From Rhodopirellula europaea 6C (GTDB lineage Bacteria; Planctomycetota; Planctomycetia; Pirellulales; Pirellulaceae), in contig NZ_ANMO01000023.1 of NCBI RefSeq assembly GCF_000338295.1, forward strand, positions 1 through 38,607: a stretch of DNA of 38,607 nt, written 5' to 3'. The translations under genes were made by a program, and so were the position numbers. Position 1 is the first letter of the stretch; each line of letters begins with the position of its first letter. Positions 7,211 through 16,142 of the stretch are shown here, in pieces. Below the pieces are notes generated by a model. The model was not told the origin of the DNA. It was given only the letters and a program-made list of their open reading frames with translations, and ran no database searches.

Positions 7211-7909
7211 ATGAAATCGAAACGCACCAACAATCGACGCGGCAAGCCCAAGCAACGAAACCTCAAGGGCGGAACCGATGACGGCAAGCCAACCAAGCTG
7301 AGAATCATCGGCGGTGACATGCGTGGCCGCCCCGTGACCTATCATGGCGAGGAATTCACTCGCCCGATGCGTGACAGCGTTCGCGAAAATCTGTTCAACA
7401 TCTTGGGCCGAGCCTGTCGCGGCACGATCGCATTTGACTTGTTCGCTGGCACCGGTGTGTTGGGCCTGGAATCAATCAGCCGCGGTTCCAACAGCGCCGT
7501 CCTGGTCGAACCGATGCGAAAGGCGATCGCTCAAATTCGAGACACGACCGAGCGGCTCGGCATTGAAGACAAAGTCCGCTTGGTGACGGGCGACGCATTC
7601 GCGTTGGCCGATCAATTGCTGAAGCCATCCAGTCCGGAAGACGACACCGCTTGGATCGTCTTCCTCAGTCCGCCGTATCGCATGTGGACCGACCCGGAGT
7701 ACTATCCCAAGCTGAAGTCGATCATCGTCCGAGTCCAGCAATACGCTCCTCCCGGCAGCGTCCTGGTCGTCGAGACCGACAACACGTTTGACCTGGAACA
7801 ACTGCCGCCTGGCGACTGGGACATCCGAACCTACGGCATCACTCACCTAGCGTTCCTGGAACCCGGCAACGTGTGCGGCTTGGTCACTCCTTTTCCAGTT
7901 CCTGAATGA
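7211..7909 (+). CDS. rsmD: RsmD-like 16S rRNA (guanine966-N2) methyltransferase
   Basis: The family methylates G966 of 16S rRNA with S-adenosylmethionine. From the ATG at 7211 the product has 232 residues. It has a basic N-terminal tail (1-28), then LRIIGGDMRGR (30-40), TRPMRDSVRENLFNIL (50-65), the cofactor motif FDLFAGTGVLGLE (75-87) and the catalytic-loop motif FLSPPY (151-156). In most RsmD proteins this loop reads DPPY or DPPF; here a serine replaces the aspartate. Serine is tolerated in the (D/N/S)PP(Y/F/W) superfamily, but the change is unusual for RsmD. The frame is open upstream to 7094, but that would overlap the ABC gene by 100 bases and adds non-conserved sequence, so I chose 7211. 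The 3' end overlaps the convergent hydrolase gene by 26 bases. Confidence 0.85.
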   Translation: MKSKRTNNRRGKPKQRNLKGGTDDGKPTKLRIIGGDMRGRPVTYHGEEFTRPMRDSVRENLFNILGRACRGTIAFDLFAGTGVLGLESISRGSNSAVLVEPMRKAIAQIRDTTERLGIEDKVRLVTGDAFALADQLLKPSSPEDDTAWIVFLSPPYRMWTDPEYYPKLKSIIVRVQQYAPPGSVLVVETDNTFDLEQLPPGDWDIRTYGITHLAFLEPGNVCGLVTPFPVPE

Positions 7910-8726
7910 ACCGCAGCAGCAACGGATGGGAAGGCTCGGCCATCTGACCGTGGTTGTATCCGTCGAGTTCCATCAACTTGGTATGAGGGTGACCGACCAC
8001 TTGCATCATCCGCCAAAGGTAAGCGTTCTCCTCATAACGTCCGAGCATCTCCAGCTCACGATCACCGGTGATCAATAGCAACGGCGGAGCGTCCTTGCGA
8101 ACATGGAACAGCGGTGCCATGTCATCGATGACCGGTTGGCGACCATCAATGCCGTTCTCTTTGCGAACCGTGAAGTGCGTGATCGTGTGACCGCTGTAAG
8201 GGATCAAACCTGCGATCTGATTGGCGTCGATGTCATGCTCTGCGAGCCAACGCTGATCCAATCCAACCATGCTTGTCAGATATCCGCCGGCCGAATGACC
8301 ACTGACGTAGATGCGTTTGGGATCGCCACCATATTGCTCGATGTTCTTGAACACCCATGCCACCGCGGCCGCGGCGTCTTCCACATACGCCGGTGATTTG
8401 ACCTTGGGGTGCAAGCGATAATTCACCGCTGCAACGGCAATCCCTTGAACAAGCAAACCTTCGGGAAAGGATTTGTTTCCACCGGTCAGTCCGCCGCCGT
8501 GGAACCAAACCACGGTCGAGAATCCCTTTTCATCGGTTGGATGAATCAGATCGAGACGGCAACGCTCTTTCTCGTAGTCCGTCAGATCGTCCCCGGACCG
8601 GTAGAGCAAGTCTTTGAAAGTTTGAGTTGCGTGTTTGGTCACGGTCGAATCTTGTGCGGTGACCGAACCGACACAAACGAAAAGAATCGCAACGAGTGCG
8701 ATTCGCGAGTCAACAATTCTGTGCAC
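7884..8726 (-). CDS. Exported alpha/beta hydrolase (esterase/lipase, BD-FAE-like)
   Basis: A 280-residue carboxylesterase-type hydrolase. The signal peptide MHRIVDSRIALVAILFVCVG (residues 1-20) ends SVTAQD. The oxyanion-hole motif WFHGGG lies at 74-79, the nucleophile elbow GHSAGG has Ser145, an acidic residue follows in ITGDRE, and the catalytic His is in NHGQM near the C-terminus. These are features of the hormone-sensitive-lipase/feruloyl esterase group, which in planctomycetes often acts on esterified polysaccharides; the substrate cannot be told. The start is GTG at 8726 with GAGG seven bases upstream. Its 3' end overlaps the 3' end of the convergent rsmD by 26 bases. Confidence 0.88.
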   Translation of the reverse strand: MHRIVDSRIALVAILFVCVGSVTAQDSTVTKHATQTFKDLLYRSGDDLTDYEKERCRLDLIHPTDEKGFSTVVWFHGGGLTGGNKSFPEGLLVQGIAVAAVNYRLHPKVKSPAYVEDAAAAVAWVFKNIEQYGGDPKRIYVSGHSAGGYLTSMVGLDQRWLAEHDIDANQIAGLIPYSGHTITHFTVRKENGIDGRQPVIDDMAPLFHVRKDAPPLLLITGDRELEMLGRYEENAYLWRMMQVVGHPHTKLMELDGYNHGQMAEPSHPLLLRFIQELEKE

Positions 8727-8736
8727 TTCAAAACCT

Positions 8737-8766
8737 CATGCAGCGGGACGATGGAACCGCTGCATG
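8737..8766 (-). terminator. Hairpin between the Gln-rich protein gene and the hydrolase gene
   Basis: CATGCAGCGG (8737-8746) pairs with CCGCTGCATG (8757-8766), ten perfect pairs with a ten-base loop. On the minus strand it follows the gene ending at 8783 and precedes the hydrolase start. Only a four-T tract follows, so it may be a weak terminator or attenuator. Confidence 0.4.
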
Positions 8767-8782
8767 ATAGTCGATCGAAGAT

Positions 8783-9757
8783 TCACGAACGCGTGAAGTT
8801 GAGTCCACCGTTGGTGCCACCGCCAACTCGAAAGACAAAGCCACCGTTTTGGCTGGCCGTCCAAGTGCCTTCCATCTTTTGAAGATCTTGCGAGCGGACC
8901 AAAGTCAGGCTGCCGCCATCCAAACGATACTGGCCGGAGAACTGGCTGGTCTTTCCCGACTTGGAAGCAACCCAAACAAACGAACCATCGGAATTCAACT
9001 CCAGCGACACTGATTGCTCACCGGGCAAGGAAACGTTCCACGATCCCACGTGAGGTTGGGCAGGCGAGCTGACACTGGAAGCCGGCGGGGCCGATCCAAA
9101 CGTTGGGATCTGCGAGGAAGCCGCTGCTGGTTGAGTTGCTGGTGCGGCGGCTGGTGCAGGTGTCGCGGTTTGAGTCGGTGCGGTCGCTTGGGTTGGCTTG
9201 GCAGCACGTTGATTGATCGAGGCCAACATGGCGAGAGCCGATGCTTCCGCCGATGCAGCAGACTGAGTCGCGGGAGCAGCCTGGGTCGCTGGCTGCGTTT
9301 GAGCTTGTTGCTGAACCGGTGCTTGTTGTTTAACAGGTGCCTGACGGGTTGGTGCGGCTTGCGAGCCTTGAACCTGCTGGGCGGCGAAGTTGTTCGGGGC
9401 AGGTTGCTGACTCAGCGATTGCTGGCCGACCTGTTGTTGCGGAGCGAACTGTTGCCCCGAAACAGGCTGGCGCGATACGGGCTGACCTGCGAACGACTGC
9501 GAAGCGACCGGCGAAGGCTGAACGCTGATCGGAGCGTTGTGATATACCGGAGCCTGACGATAGGTGGGCTGGATCGACGAGTAGTGAGGTGTCGACGATG
9601 GGTAGCGATTGGTCGTGCGTGACGAGTGAATTTGCGACACGATTCGTGAAACTCCGCTGCGACGAGCTCCGCCACAGGCTTGGGTTTCGACGGCTGTTCC
9701 AGCAACGGTGCTGATCACGGAAGCGGCCAAGATCCATTTTTTAGCTTGAATTTTCAT
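8783..9757 (-). CDS. Secreted Gln/Ala/Pro-rich protein with C-terminal beta domain
   Basis: A hypothetical protein of 324 residues. The signal peptide is MKIQAKKWILAASVISTVAG, followed by VETQACGG. Residues 50-235 are low complexity, rich in Gln, Ala, Pro and Thr, with repeated QPVSGQQ/QQQ units; this looks like an extended, perhaps surface-exposed, linker. The last 90 residues form a compact domain beginning VGSWNVSLPGEQ and containing SGQYRLDGGSLTL and MEGTWTASQNGGF, likely a small lipocalin-like beta barrel. A related domain ends the protein encoded at 11194-12123. GGAG lies nine bases upstream of the ATG. No function can be assigned. Confidence 0.8.
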   Translation of the reverse strand: MKIQAKKWILAASVISTVAGTAVETQACGGARRSGVSRIVSQIHSSRTTNRYPSSTPHYSSIQPTYRQAPVYHNAPISVQPSPVASQSFAGQPVSRQPVSGQQFAPQQQVGQQSLSQQPAPNNFAAQQVQGSQAAPTRQAPVKQQAPVQQQAQTQPATQAAPATQSAASAEASALAMLASINQRAAKPTQATAPTQTATPAPAAAPATQPAAASSQIPTFGSAPPASSVSSPAQPHVGSWNVSLPGEQSVSLELNSDGSFVWVASKSGKTSQFSGQYRLDGGSLTLVRSQDLQKMEGTWTASQNGGFVFRVGGGTNGGLNFTRS

Positions 9758-9884
9758 CGTTCTGTCTCCGGTCTTTGGAAAGTTTGAATTCGCGTCGCGG
9801 CGATGTCTTCGCCTTACAAACTGCCAAGCGGCAGACTTCTGAATGCGTTACAGAGAAACTTTGATTTTCCTGAATGCCCGAGAT

Positions 9885-11111
9885 TCACTTGGCCAACCAC
9901 GACGCCAGCGTCTGGGTCGACGACTCGGTTTTGGTTTCTTCGGGCGTCTTGGATTTCAGTTGTTTGCTCATCGCTCCGGCAATTCGAGCTACATAATCGA
10001 TCGAGGCCGCCACGGCTTCATCAGGTGCGGTCGCATCCAATTTCGCGACGTACAGGATCAAAAACTCGCCCGCACCGTTCTTTTCCACGACCCAGCCACC
10101 GATCTTGGTCGCTGAGTTTTGACGCATCAGCCGCATCATCAGCTCGGCCGAGGGCTCGTCACTGCTGACCGAAACCAACGACCAAACCTTTCGCACGTCC
10201 GCACGCTGGAAGTACTCAGTGTCCTTCGCAACGAAGACGGACTGCGTCGTCCCCGAAGCAAGCTTCTGCTTGACCTCGTAGTGACCGGTCGAATGCAATT
10301 CGAAATCCACCTCCGCATTCTTCAGAACCACCTTGGTGCCCAAAGGAGCCGCTTTCCAAGGGCTTTTGACGAACGCATTGATTTCCTGAACGTCCACGCA
10401 GTAGCTGACCAGGTTCTGCGAGGGCGAGAATGACTGGGCAATCGCGATCAATTCGCCAGCTTGATTGACGACAGGTCCGCCGCTGTCACCGGGTTTGATT
10501 GGCGTCTGAGTTTCGACGACGCGAAAATCGTGCTCGCCGTGATCCGATTTGAACTTCTTCTGATAGATCGAACGGACCGTGCCGCTGGTGTAGACCCATA
10601 GGACGTCGGAACCGCCAGGATTGCCGATCAAATCCACTGATTCGCCGGTCGTGACGCTCGTCTCCGCCATCGCGATCGCTTCGGCTCGCTCAGGCACTTC
10701 CGCCAACTCAATCAGAGCCAAATCACGCTTGCGATCGACGGCAACAATCCGGCCGGGCTGAGCCAATTTCAGCACCGAATCCAGGTATTGCTTGCGTTTG
10801 ACCATCGTTTCGCCGTTCTTTTTCTCGGGAAAGAACACCACGGCGGTGCGACTGTCACCGACCACGTGAGCGTTGGTCAGAACCAGCTTTTTGTCCGCAT
10901 CGATGAAGACGCCTGTCCCGGTGGACGTTTGGTCTTCCCCGTTCGCAGTGATGATCCACACGGTCGATGGAAGGACTTTTTTGTAGGTTTCCCCGCCCGC
11001 CATGGCGTTGGTCGCTTGGAGCGAGATGACCAGCATGACAGCCGGGCAGAGCAGCGACATCCAACGGTGAAAAGCAATTCGAAGCATTCGAGTCAGGCGG
11101 CAGCGAAACAT
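9885..11111 (-). CDS. Exported trypsin-like (S1C/DegP-type) serine protease
   Basis: A 408-residue secreted endopeptidase. A basic N-terminus and hydrophobic segment (about 18-37) end at AMAGG. The chymotrypsin-fold triad is visible: His82 in LTNAHVV, Asp130 in KRDLALIEL and Ser210 in PGDSGGPV. SGTVRSIY and ISYCVDVQEINAFV-like elements match the HtrA group, but no PDZ domain is seen. The C-terminal 170 residues form an unassigned domain ending in a Lys/Thr/Ser-rich tail. The ATG at 11111 has GAGGTG just upstream. It lies between two secreted proteins that share a C-terminal domain, all on the same strand, so a shared envelope role is plausible but unproven. Confidence 0.9.
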   Translation of the reverse strand: MFRCRLTRMLRIAFHRWMSLLCPAVMLVISLQATNAMAGGETYKKVLPSTVWIITANGEDQTSTGTGVFIDADKKLVLTNAHVVGDSRTAVVFFPEKKNGETMVKRKQYLDSVLKLAQPGRIVAVDRKRDLALIELAEVPERAEAIAMAETSVTTGESVDLIGNPGGSDVLWVYTSGTVRSIYQKKFKSDHGEHDFRVVETQTPIKPGDSGGPVVNQAGELIAIAQSFSPSQNLVSYCVDVQEINAFVKSPWKAAPLGTKVVLKNAEVDFELHSTGHYEVKQKLASGTTQSVFVAKDTEYFQRADVRKVWSLVSVSSDEPSAELMMRLMRQNSATKIGGWVVEKNGAGEFLILYVAKLDATAPDEAVAASIDYVARIAGAMSKQLKSKTPEETKTESSTQTLASWLAK

Positions 11112-11193
11112 TGGATCACCTCATCAGATCAGGTGTGGTGCGGAAAAGGGAACAAAAGACCAAGCGTGATCTCTCGGCTGGTGTTACCGAAAA

Positions 11194-12123
11194 TCACTTT
11201 TGACGCTTGAAATTCACTTTCACGGTGCCGATTTCCAGCTCGAACTGGTCGGCGTCGCTCCACGTCAGCGGAAAAACCAACGGATCTCCCGAGTCCGCTT
11301 TCAGAGAAAACTTGCCGTCCTTCAGCGAGTACTTGCCGGACGACACCGTCGATTTGGAATCCTTGACTTGAACCAATTGGAACGCTCCCGATCCCTCCGA
11401 AGCCGCTTTCAGATCGATCGCGTAGGCTTCACCAGACACGGGAGTCGCCAGCCATTGGCCGACCAGCGAAAACTCCCCGACTGCCGCTTTCGCCGTGTTT
11501 TCCGCTGGTTTGGCTCGGAATTGCGACCAAGCTGCTGAGTTTGTCACAGCGAATTGGCTGAGCGATTGCAGTTTTGACCGCAACGCTTCCGTGGTCAGCC
11601 CCACCGCCGACATCGTCGAACGCAGCACCAACTGCCCCTGCTTTCCAGCCTCCGCCGATTCGCGATTGATCCCAAAGAAAGTCGCCTGGGTCGCTTGCCC
11701 GGCTTCCATCAGCGACAGCCAAATCGCTCGCTCATTCTCAAGGGAAGCTTCGCCGAGCGTCACGAGTGCCATTTCAAAGACCACCTTTGGCGAATCGCCT
11801 TGGATGGTCATGCGAGTCGAGAAACTCCACTTGTCCGATTGGCTGACCAACCGAATCGCACCGAATTCGCGAACAGCTTCTTCATCGATCTCTTTCGCCA
11901 GCGGAAAGAGTTCGTCCAGGTCTTTGACCGAGTCCACTTTCGCAGCTCCGGCCTGAATCGGGATGGCGGCCTGGTTGGCTTCGCTGGACGACTCAGAAGA
12001 AGCCGTCGTGAAAACGGAATCGATCGCGACTTTCGAGAACAGTTCGTCATCCGCCAAACCACGAGCGGCGGGCAGAACAACGCACAACAGGGCCAGGCAA
12101 AGACTTCGGTGAGTGAGACGCAT
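11194..12123 (-). CDS. Secreted protein with C-terminal beta domain
   Basis: A hypothetical protein of 309 residues. The signal peptide is MRLTHRSLCLALLCVVLPAA, followed by RGLADDE. A central domain (about 65-205) with alternating beta-like segments (WSFSTRMTIQGDSPKVVFEM) has no motif I recognise. The C-terminal domain (about 215-309) begins FSLVGQWLATPVSG and includes SSGKYSLKDGKFSLKADSG. It resembles, by spacing of VGxW, GxYxLxxGxxSL and a final FxR, the C-terminal domain of the protein encoded at 8783-9757. The gene lies 82 bases upstream of the protease gene on the same strand and could be cotranscribed with it. Confidence 0.78.
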   Translation of the reverse strand: MRLTHRSLCLALLCVVLPAARGLADDELFSKVAIDSVFTTASSESSSEANQAAIPIQAGAAKVDSVKDLDELFPLAKEIDEEAVREFGAIRLVSQSDKWSFSTRMTIQGDSPKVVFEMALVTLGEASLENERAIWLSLMEAGQATQATFFGINRESAEAGKQGQLVLRSTMSAVGLTTEALRSKLQSLSQFAVTNSAAWSQFRAKPAENTAKAAVGEFSLVGQWLATPVSGEAYAIDLKAASEGSGAFQLVQVKDSKSTVSSGKYSLKDGKFSLKADSGDPLVFPLTWSDADQFELEIGTVKVNFKRQK

Positions 12124-12369
12124 GGGTTCGCTCGATTGTCAGAGGAAAGAAGGATCACGCACGCGTGTGGGCGATGCTTTCCAAGCGAAACCTCGGGTTC
12201 GTTGTTACAGATTCGATGTTTCAAAAACAAATTCGTTTTTTCCAGTAACAACTTTGGGCCTCCTCCGCTTAGCCGTTCAGTCACAAGACGAACGACAGCG
12301 AAACGACGCGGCAAACTCGCTGGCGACTTTCTTACAACGCCGCAAAACAAACTTCCTGGAGACTGAACG

Positions 12370-12801
12370 ATGTCCAAACGAACTCTGATCACCGCTGCCA
12401 TGGCCATGACCTTCTGCTTGGTTGGCACCGCCGTGAAAGCCGACGACAACCTGCTCGCTCGATTGGCTGCCGCGGAAAGCAACAACACCGCCGACATCGA
12501 GAACATCGACGAAGCTTCAGCCGACGACATGGAACTCGGACTGGCCGATGTCGAATCACTGCTCAACGACGGCGAAGACGAAGTCGATTCAGAAGAGGCA
12601 GTCGCAGCTTGCTACCGTCGCTTCCGTGGCAGCTACGGGTACCGCAGCTATGGCCATCGCAGCTACGGCTACTCCCACTACAACTCGTACTACAGCCCCT
12701 ACAGCTACTCGTCTTATCACTACACACCAGTCGTGCACTACAAGCCTGTTGTGCACCACTACTACACCCCCGTCTACACAAGCTACTGGGGATGCTGGTG
12801 A
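12370..12801 (+). CDS. Small secreted Tyr/His/Ser-rich protein
   Basis: A 143-residue protein with three parts: a signal peptide (MSKRTLITAAMAMTFCLVGT, then AVKADD), a strongly acidic middle (residues 28-78, many Asp/Glu) and a C-terminal 60 residues made of short Tyr/His/Ser/Arg repeats such as YGYRSYGHRSYGYSHY, ending VYTSYWGCW. There are only two cysteines outside the signal peptide region. The layout suggests an acidic propiece that holds a sticky aromatic domain soluble until export; this is inference. GGAG lies nine bases before the ATG. Similar small secreted Tyr-rich proteins are common in planctomycetes. No function is known. Confidence 0.8.
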   Translation: MSKRTLITAAMAMTFCLVGTAVKADDNLLARLAAAESNNTADIENIDEASADDMELGLADVESLLNDGEDEVDSEEAVAACYRRFRGSYGYRSYGHRSYGYSHYNSYYSPYSYSSYHYTPVVHYKPVVHHYYTPVYTSYWGCW

Positions 12802-12886
12802 GCCGCAGCAGTACGATTCACAGCACGGTGATTCGCTTCACCGAGTGATCGCACCAAAGCAACGCATCACCCACATCGCACGGCAT

Positions 12887-12923
12887 GCCCGGTACATCCC
12901 ACCAGTGGATTGCCGGGCTTTTT
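12887..12923 (+). terminator. Rho-independent terminator between two small secreted-protein genes
   Basis: GCCCGG (12887-12892) pairs with CCGGGC (12913-12918), with TTTTT directly after it at 12919-12923. It lies 86 bases after the Tyr-rich protein gene and before the next gene's start. Confidence 0.65.
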
Positions 12924-12959
12924 CATGAATCAACCACCACATCGACAAGGTTCAATCCC

Positions 12960-13673
12960 ATGTATCGCACATCCTTTTCCGTGAAGGCACTCAACACGGC
13001 CATCCTGTTCATCGCCTTCGTGACCATCGGCATCGTCGCATGCCAAGGCCAGGGCTTCATCGTTCCTCCTGATGACATCGGCGACTTGGAAATTGTCGAA
13101 GTCAAACAACTCCCCGTCGTCGATCAATCCTGTGGTCCACGCTTCGGGATCGTGATCGCCAACAACAGCAACCGCTGCGTCGAGAACTTTCACGTCACTG
13201 CGATTGGTTCGCTGGGCCAAGCATTGCCGCATTCGCCTCGCACCACCGTGGTCGCTGGACAAATCCCCGCCAATGGAGCCCGGCAAGTCGAAGTCTCCCT
13301 GCCGATTGAGACGCTCGCGATGGGCAACCGCGGCGGGCTGATCATTGGCCTGCAACACTTGACCGTCATCATCGACAGTTGGGACGAGTTCTTCGAATGC
13401 AACGAATTCAACAATCACAAATGCTTCTCGATGGATTCCTTGCCCATCGAAACCGTCGAGGCGGTCACGGTCGAAACAGTCACGGAAGTCGCTCCTGCAG
13501 CGTCACCTCAGCCGACCACCGTGCAGCCCAACACGGCACCTCCAGCCAACATTGCTCCGCAGACCAGCGGCATCAATCAACCGGCTCCCGCCGCGACCGC
13601 GGTCTCACCTCAAGATCCGCTGCGTTCGGCAATCGAACAAATCACACCGAACGGCAACAACCCTTCGCAGTGA
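12960..13673 (+). CDS. Probable lipoprotein with a CARDB-like domain
   Basis: From the ATG at 12960 the product has 237 residues. The first 27 form a signal sequence ending in IVAC, which fits the lipobox pattern, so lipid attachment is likely. A beta-rich domain (about 35-150) follows, with LPVVDQSCGPRFGIVIANNS and a later VSLPIETLAMGNR; this layout resembles CARDB-type adhesion modules that assist cell-surface binding. The conserved cysteines (in DQSCG, NRCVE, FECNEF and HKCF) may form disulfides. The C-terminal 80 residues are Ala/Pro/Thr-rich and disordered. The frame is open upstream to 12885, but that stretch is the terminator region. The 3' end is followed by a hairpin at 13700. Confidence 0.78.
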   Translation: MYRTSFSVKALNTAILFIAFVTIGIVACQGQGFIVPPDDIGDLEIVEVKQLPVVDQSCGPRFGIVIANNSNRCVENFHVTAIGSLGQALPHSPRTTVVAGQIPANGARQVEVSLPIETLAMGNRGGLIIGLQHLTVIIDSWDEFFECNEFNNHKCFSMDSLPIETVEAVTVETVTEVAPAASPQPTTVQPNTAPPANIAPQTSGINQPAPAATAVSPQDPLRSAIEQITPNGNNPSQ

Positions 13674-13699
13674 TTTGCTTCCATGCGTCTCCCTCGAAC

Positions 13700-13732
13700 C
13701 AACGGCCAGGCCTCAACGCGGCGTGGCCGTTG
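13700..13732. terminator. Hairpin between convergent genes
   Basis: CAACGGCCA (13700-13708) pairs with TGGCCGTTG (13724-13732), followed on the + strand by TTTCGTT. It sits between the lipoprotein gene and the convergent kinase gene and overlaps the last codons of the latter. It may terminate transcription in both directions. Confidence 0.5.
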
Positions 13733-15992
13733 TTTCGTTGGAGAGCACCTCTGCCAGAACAGCCCAGGTTCGAACGATGATGCGATAGCTCGCAAACGCA
13801 CCGAGCAAACCGATCATGCCAGCGATGATCGCAATCAGCAGATACTCTTTCGTTTGCCCTTCACTGAAGACCATCAAGGCAGCTCCCATCAACGGAATGA
13901 CGGCGGCGATCAATAAAAACGATTCGCTATCACTGATCATTTGCTGAGCATGACGTTCGAACTTTGGATCCCGCATCGTCGGTCGAATCATCTTGGGATA
14001 GTGCACGCAAGTCGCCACCACGTTCAGCGCGAACAGCGGGTACACCATCGCCACCCCGCCACAAATCAGCAGCGAGATGAAAAAGTGAACCGCTTGACCA
14101 TCGGTGAATTCATCAAACCTCGACTTCAACAACAGCGGATAAACCAATCCCGCGATCAACCAGCAAGTGCCTCCAATCGATGCGGCTCGATACCCCAGCC
14201 GCAACATGGAATTGAGTTCCTCCTCTCCAACGGATTCACCCTGCTGAGTCGCCTTCAATGCTCTCGCGGACGCTCGCGTGTAAACCACAATCAATCCCAC
14301 ACCCAAGGGGAACGCGATTGAATTCACCCAAATCGCGAATTCATCCAGGCTCGGCCGCATCTCCTCCGGCATGATCTCGCTGTGGTTGTAAAAGTAATTG
14401 ATGAATCCCGCGGCAATGTTGGGCAGCAAAATCGAGACCACAGACAACCACCAAGGCGACACATTCCCCAACATGTGCATCCAAGAACGTGGTTTCGGAT
14501 CAAACAAGCGTGCGGCTTCTGGGTGCATCGCCAACCGCAGGCTACCGCTCATCTCGGCGCCGTTTTCCGGACGATCCGCGGGATCCACCGACAACGCGGA
14601 CCGAAGCACGCTCTCCAGCACGCGTTCCGACGGCGTGTCCAACCGATCTGGAACCAACAATTCGCGTTTCCGCGCCGCATGCTGCTCTTCCAACAACTCC
14701 GTCCAAGAATGAGTCTCATGCGAACAATCAAACGGTCGCTTGCCTTGCCATAATTCCCACAGCAAAACCGCCAACGAATACAAATCCGCGGCCCCACCGA
14801 CATCTTCAGGACGCCCATCTCGCGTGATGCTCATCGCATCGAGATGCTCCGGTGCCATGTAACCGACTGAACCGCCCAGCGATGAAGCGGCTCCAGCACG
14901 ACCAGCAGTCCCAGCCATCGACACATTGAAATCAGCCAACTGCGGCAGACCTTCTGCGGTCAACAAAACGTTGGCTGGTTTGACATCGCGGTGCAACACG
15001 CCGGCTTCGTGTGCGGTTTGCAAAGAGTCCGCCAATTGCAAACCGACCCACGCGACCACCTTGGGCCATTCGCATCCCAACAACCACGCTCGAGTGGTCG
15101 AGCGATCCGGAACCACCTGCGCCGATTCGAGCAGTGCCTGGTCCACCGCCCGCAAATAGATCCCACCATCACGCTGGACAAGTGGAACCGAACGAGCCAA
15201 GCGAACAACATCCGCCAACGTGCCACCGGGATGAAACTGCATGTACAGCAAATGCAACTCGAACAAGCGACCTGCCGCTTCATCATCATGGACCGCCACC
15301 TTACGCTGATCAAACACTCGCACGATGTTCGGATGGTCGAACTGCGCGAGTGCCTGTGGTTCGTCCCCGGTGTCATTCGCGACTTTCAAGGCAACCAATC
15401 GCGACATGGAATTTTGGCGAGCCAGATACACATGGGCGAACGCACCCTCACCCAATTTCTGGATGATCTCAAAATCATCCACCACCGCTCCCACGGCCAA
15501 TTCCATCGGCGTCCCACGACGAGGCGTTTTCGCGATAGACGCGTGCTGATCGCCCGATGAATCGAACAGCGGCTTCAAAACCGGTTCCAAATGCGGGAAC
15601 CGATTTCGATAGTGCTCGTGTTCCGGAGTCTGCCCACATTCGCGACGGAGTTGAATCTCTTCCATCACCAAATCAAACGGTGCCGACTCAGCCGAAAACC
15701 ATTCGGGAAAGGCATCGAAGTATTCGTCCAACCAGCGCGGGCATTCATTCTGCACCGCGATTGCCATGCTCATCTTCACCATTTCCACCAAGACAAATCG
15801 GCCCGATCGATCGCCCGCCGCCGCATCGCCTTGAAACCGAGCGGGAAGCAACTCCCAAACTCTTCGCGGATCGCCACCCTCATCGTCTTCCGCCAAACGT
15901 TCCAGGCACTCAAGCAGAATCTCGTCCAGATCCAGTGTGGAATCTTCCGCGGTAGTCGATGCACGACGTTGGGCTGACTGTCGAGACGTCAT
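13713..15992 (-). CDS. Membrane Ser/Thr protein kinase with six predicted helices
   Basis: A bacterial Hanks-type kinase of 759 residues from the ATG at 15992. The N-terminal region (about 1-170) has the planctomycete pre-kinase layout, including RECGQTPEHEHYRNRFPHLE. Kinase elements are GEGAFAHVYLA (181-191), the catalytic Lys in VALKVA (203), HRDVKPANVLL (334-344) and MAPEHL (about 379-384). The metal-binding triad reads DFN (354-356), not DFG. A long insert rich in Arg and Asp lies between the hinge and HRD. The C-terminal 260 residues hold about six hydrophobic helices and no extracellular sensor domain. The frame opens further to 16061, but 15992 (MTSRQSAQRR) looks more natural. It is divergent from an ECF sigma factor gene, a known planctomycete kinase-sigma pairing. 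Confidence 0.92.
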   Translation of the reverse strand: MTSRQSAQRRASTTAEDSTLDLDEILLECLERLAEDDEGGDPRRVWELLPARFQGDAAAGDRSGRFVLVEMVKMSMAIAVQNECPRWLDEYFDAFPEWFSAESAPFDLVMEEIQLRRECGQTPEHEHYRNRFPHLEPVLKPLFDSSGDQHASIAKTPRRGTPMELAVGAVVDDFEIIQKLGEGAFAHVYLARQNSMSRLVALKVANDTGDEPQALAQFDHPNIVRVFDQRKVAVHDDEAAGRLFELHLLYMQFHPGGTLADVVRLARSVPLVQRDGGIYLRAVDQALLESAQVVPDRSTTRAWLLGCEWPKVVAWVGLQLADSLQTAHEAGVLHRDVKPANVLLTAEGLPQLADFNVSMAGTAGRAGAASSLGGSVGYMAPEHLDAMSITRDGRPEDVGGAADLYSLAVLLWELWQGKRPFDCSHETHSWTELLEEQHAARKRELLVPDRLDTPSERVLESVLRSALSVDPADRPENGAEMSGSLRLAMHPEAARLFDPKPRSWMHMLGNVSPWWLSVVSILLPNIAAGFINYFYNHSEIMPEEMRPSLDEFAIWVNSIAFPLGVGLIVVYTRASARALKATQQGESVGEEELNSMLRLGYRAASIGGTCWLIAGLVYPLLLKSRFDEFTDGQAVHFFISLLICGGVAMVYPLFALNVVATCVHYPKMIRPTMRDPKFERHAQQMISDSESFLLIAAVIPLMGAALMVFSEGQTKEYLLIAIIAGMIGLLGAFASYRIIVRTWAVLAEVLSNETTATPR

Positions 15993-16142
15993 GACACAGA
16001 AAGGGTGTTTCGAGATTCGTCGAACAGGAAAACGGTGCGGCGTGCCCATGATAGCGAGCACCTCGGTAAGATGGCATGCACCGTTCTTGCTCCTCTTCCT
16101 TGCCCAGCCTGACTTCGATTGGCTCCCATTCCGGTGATCACG

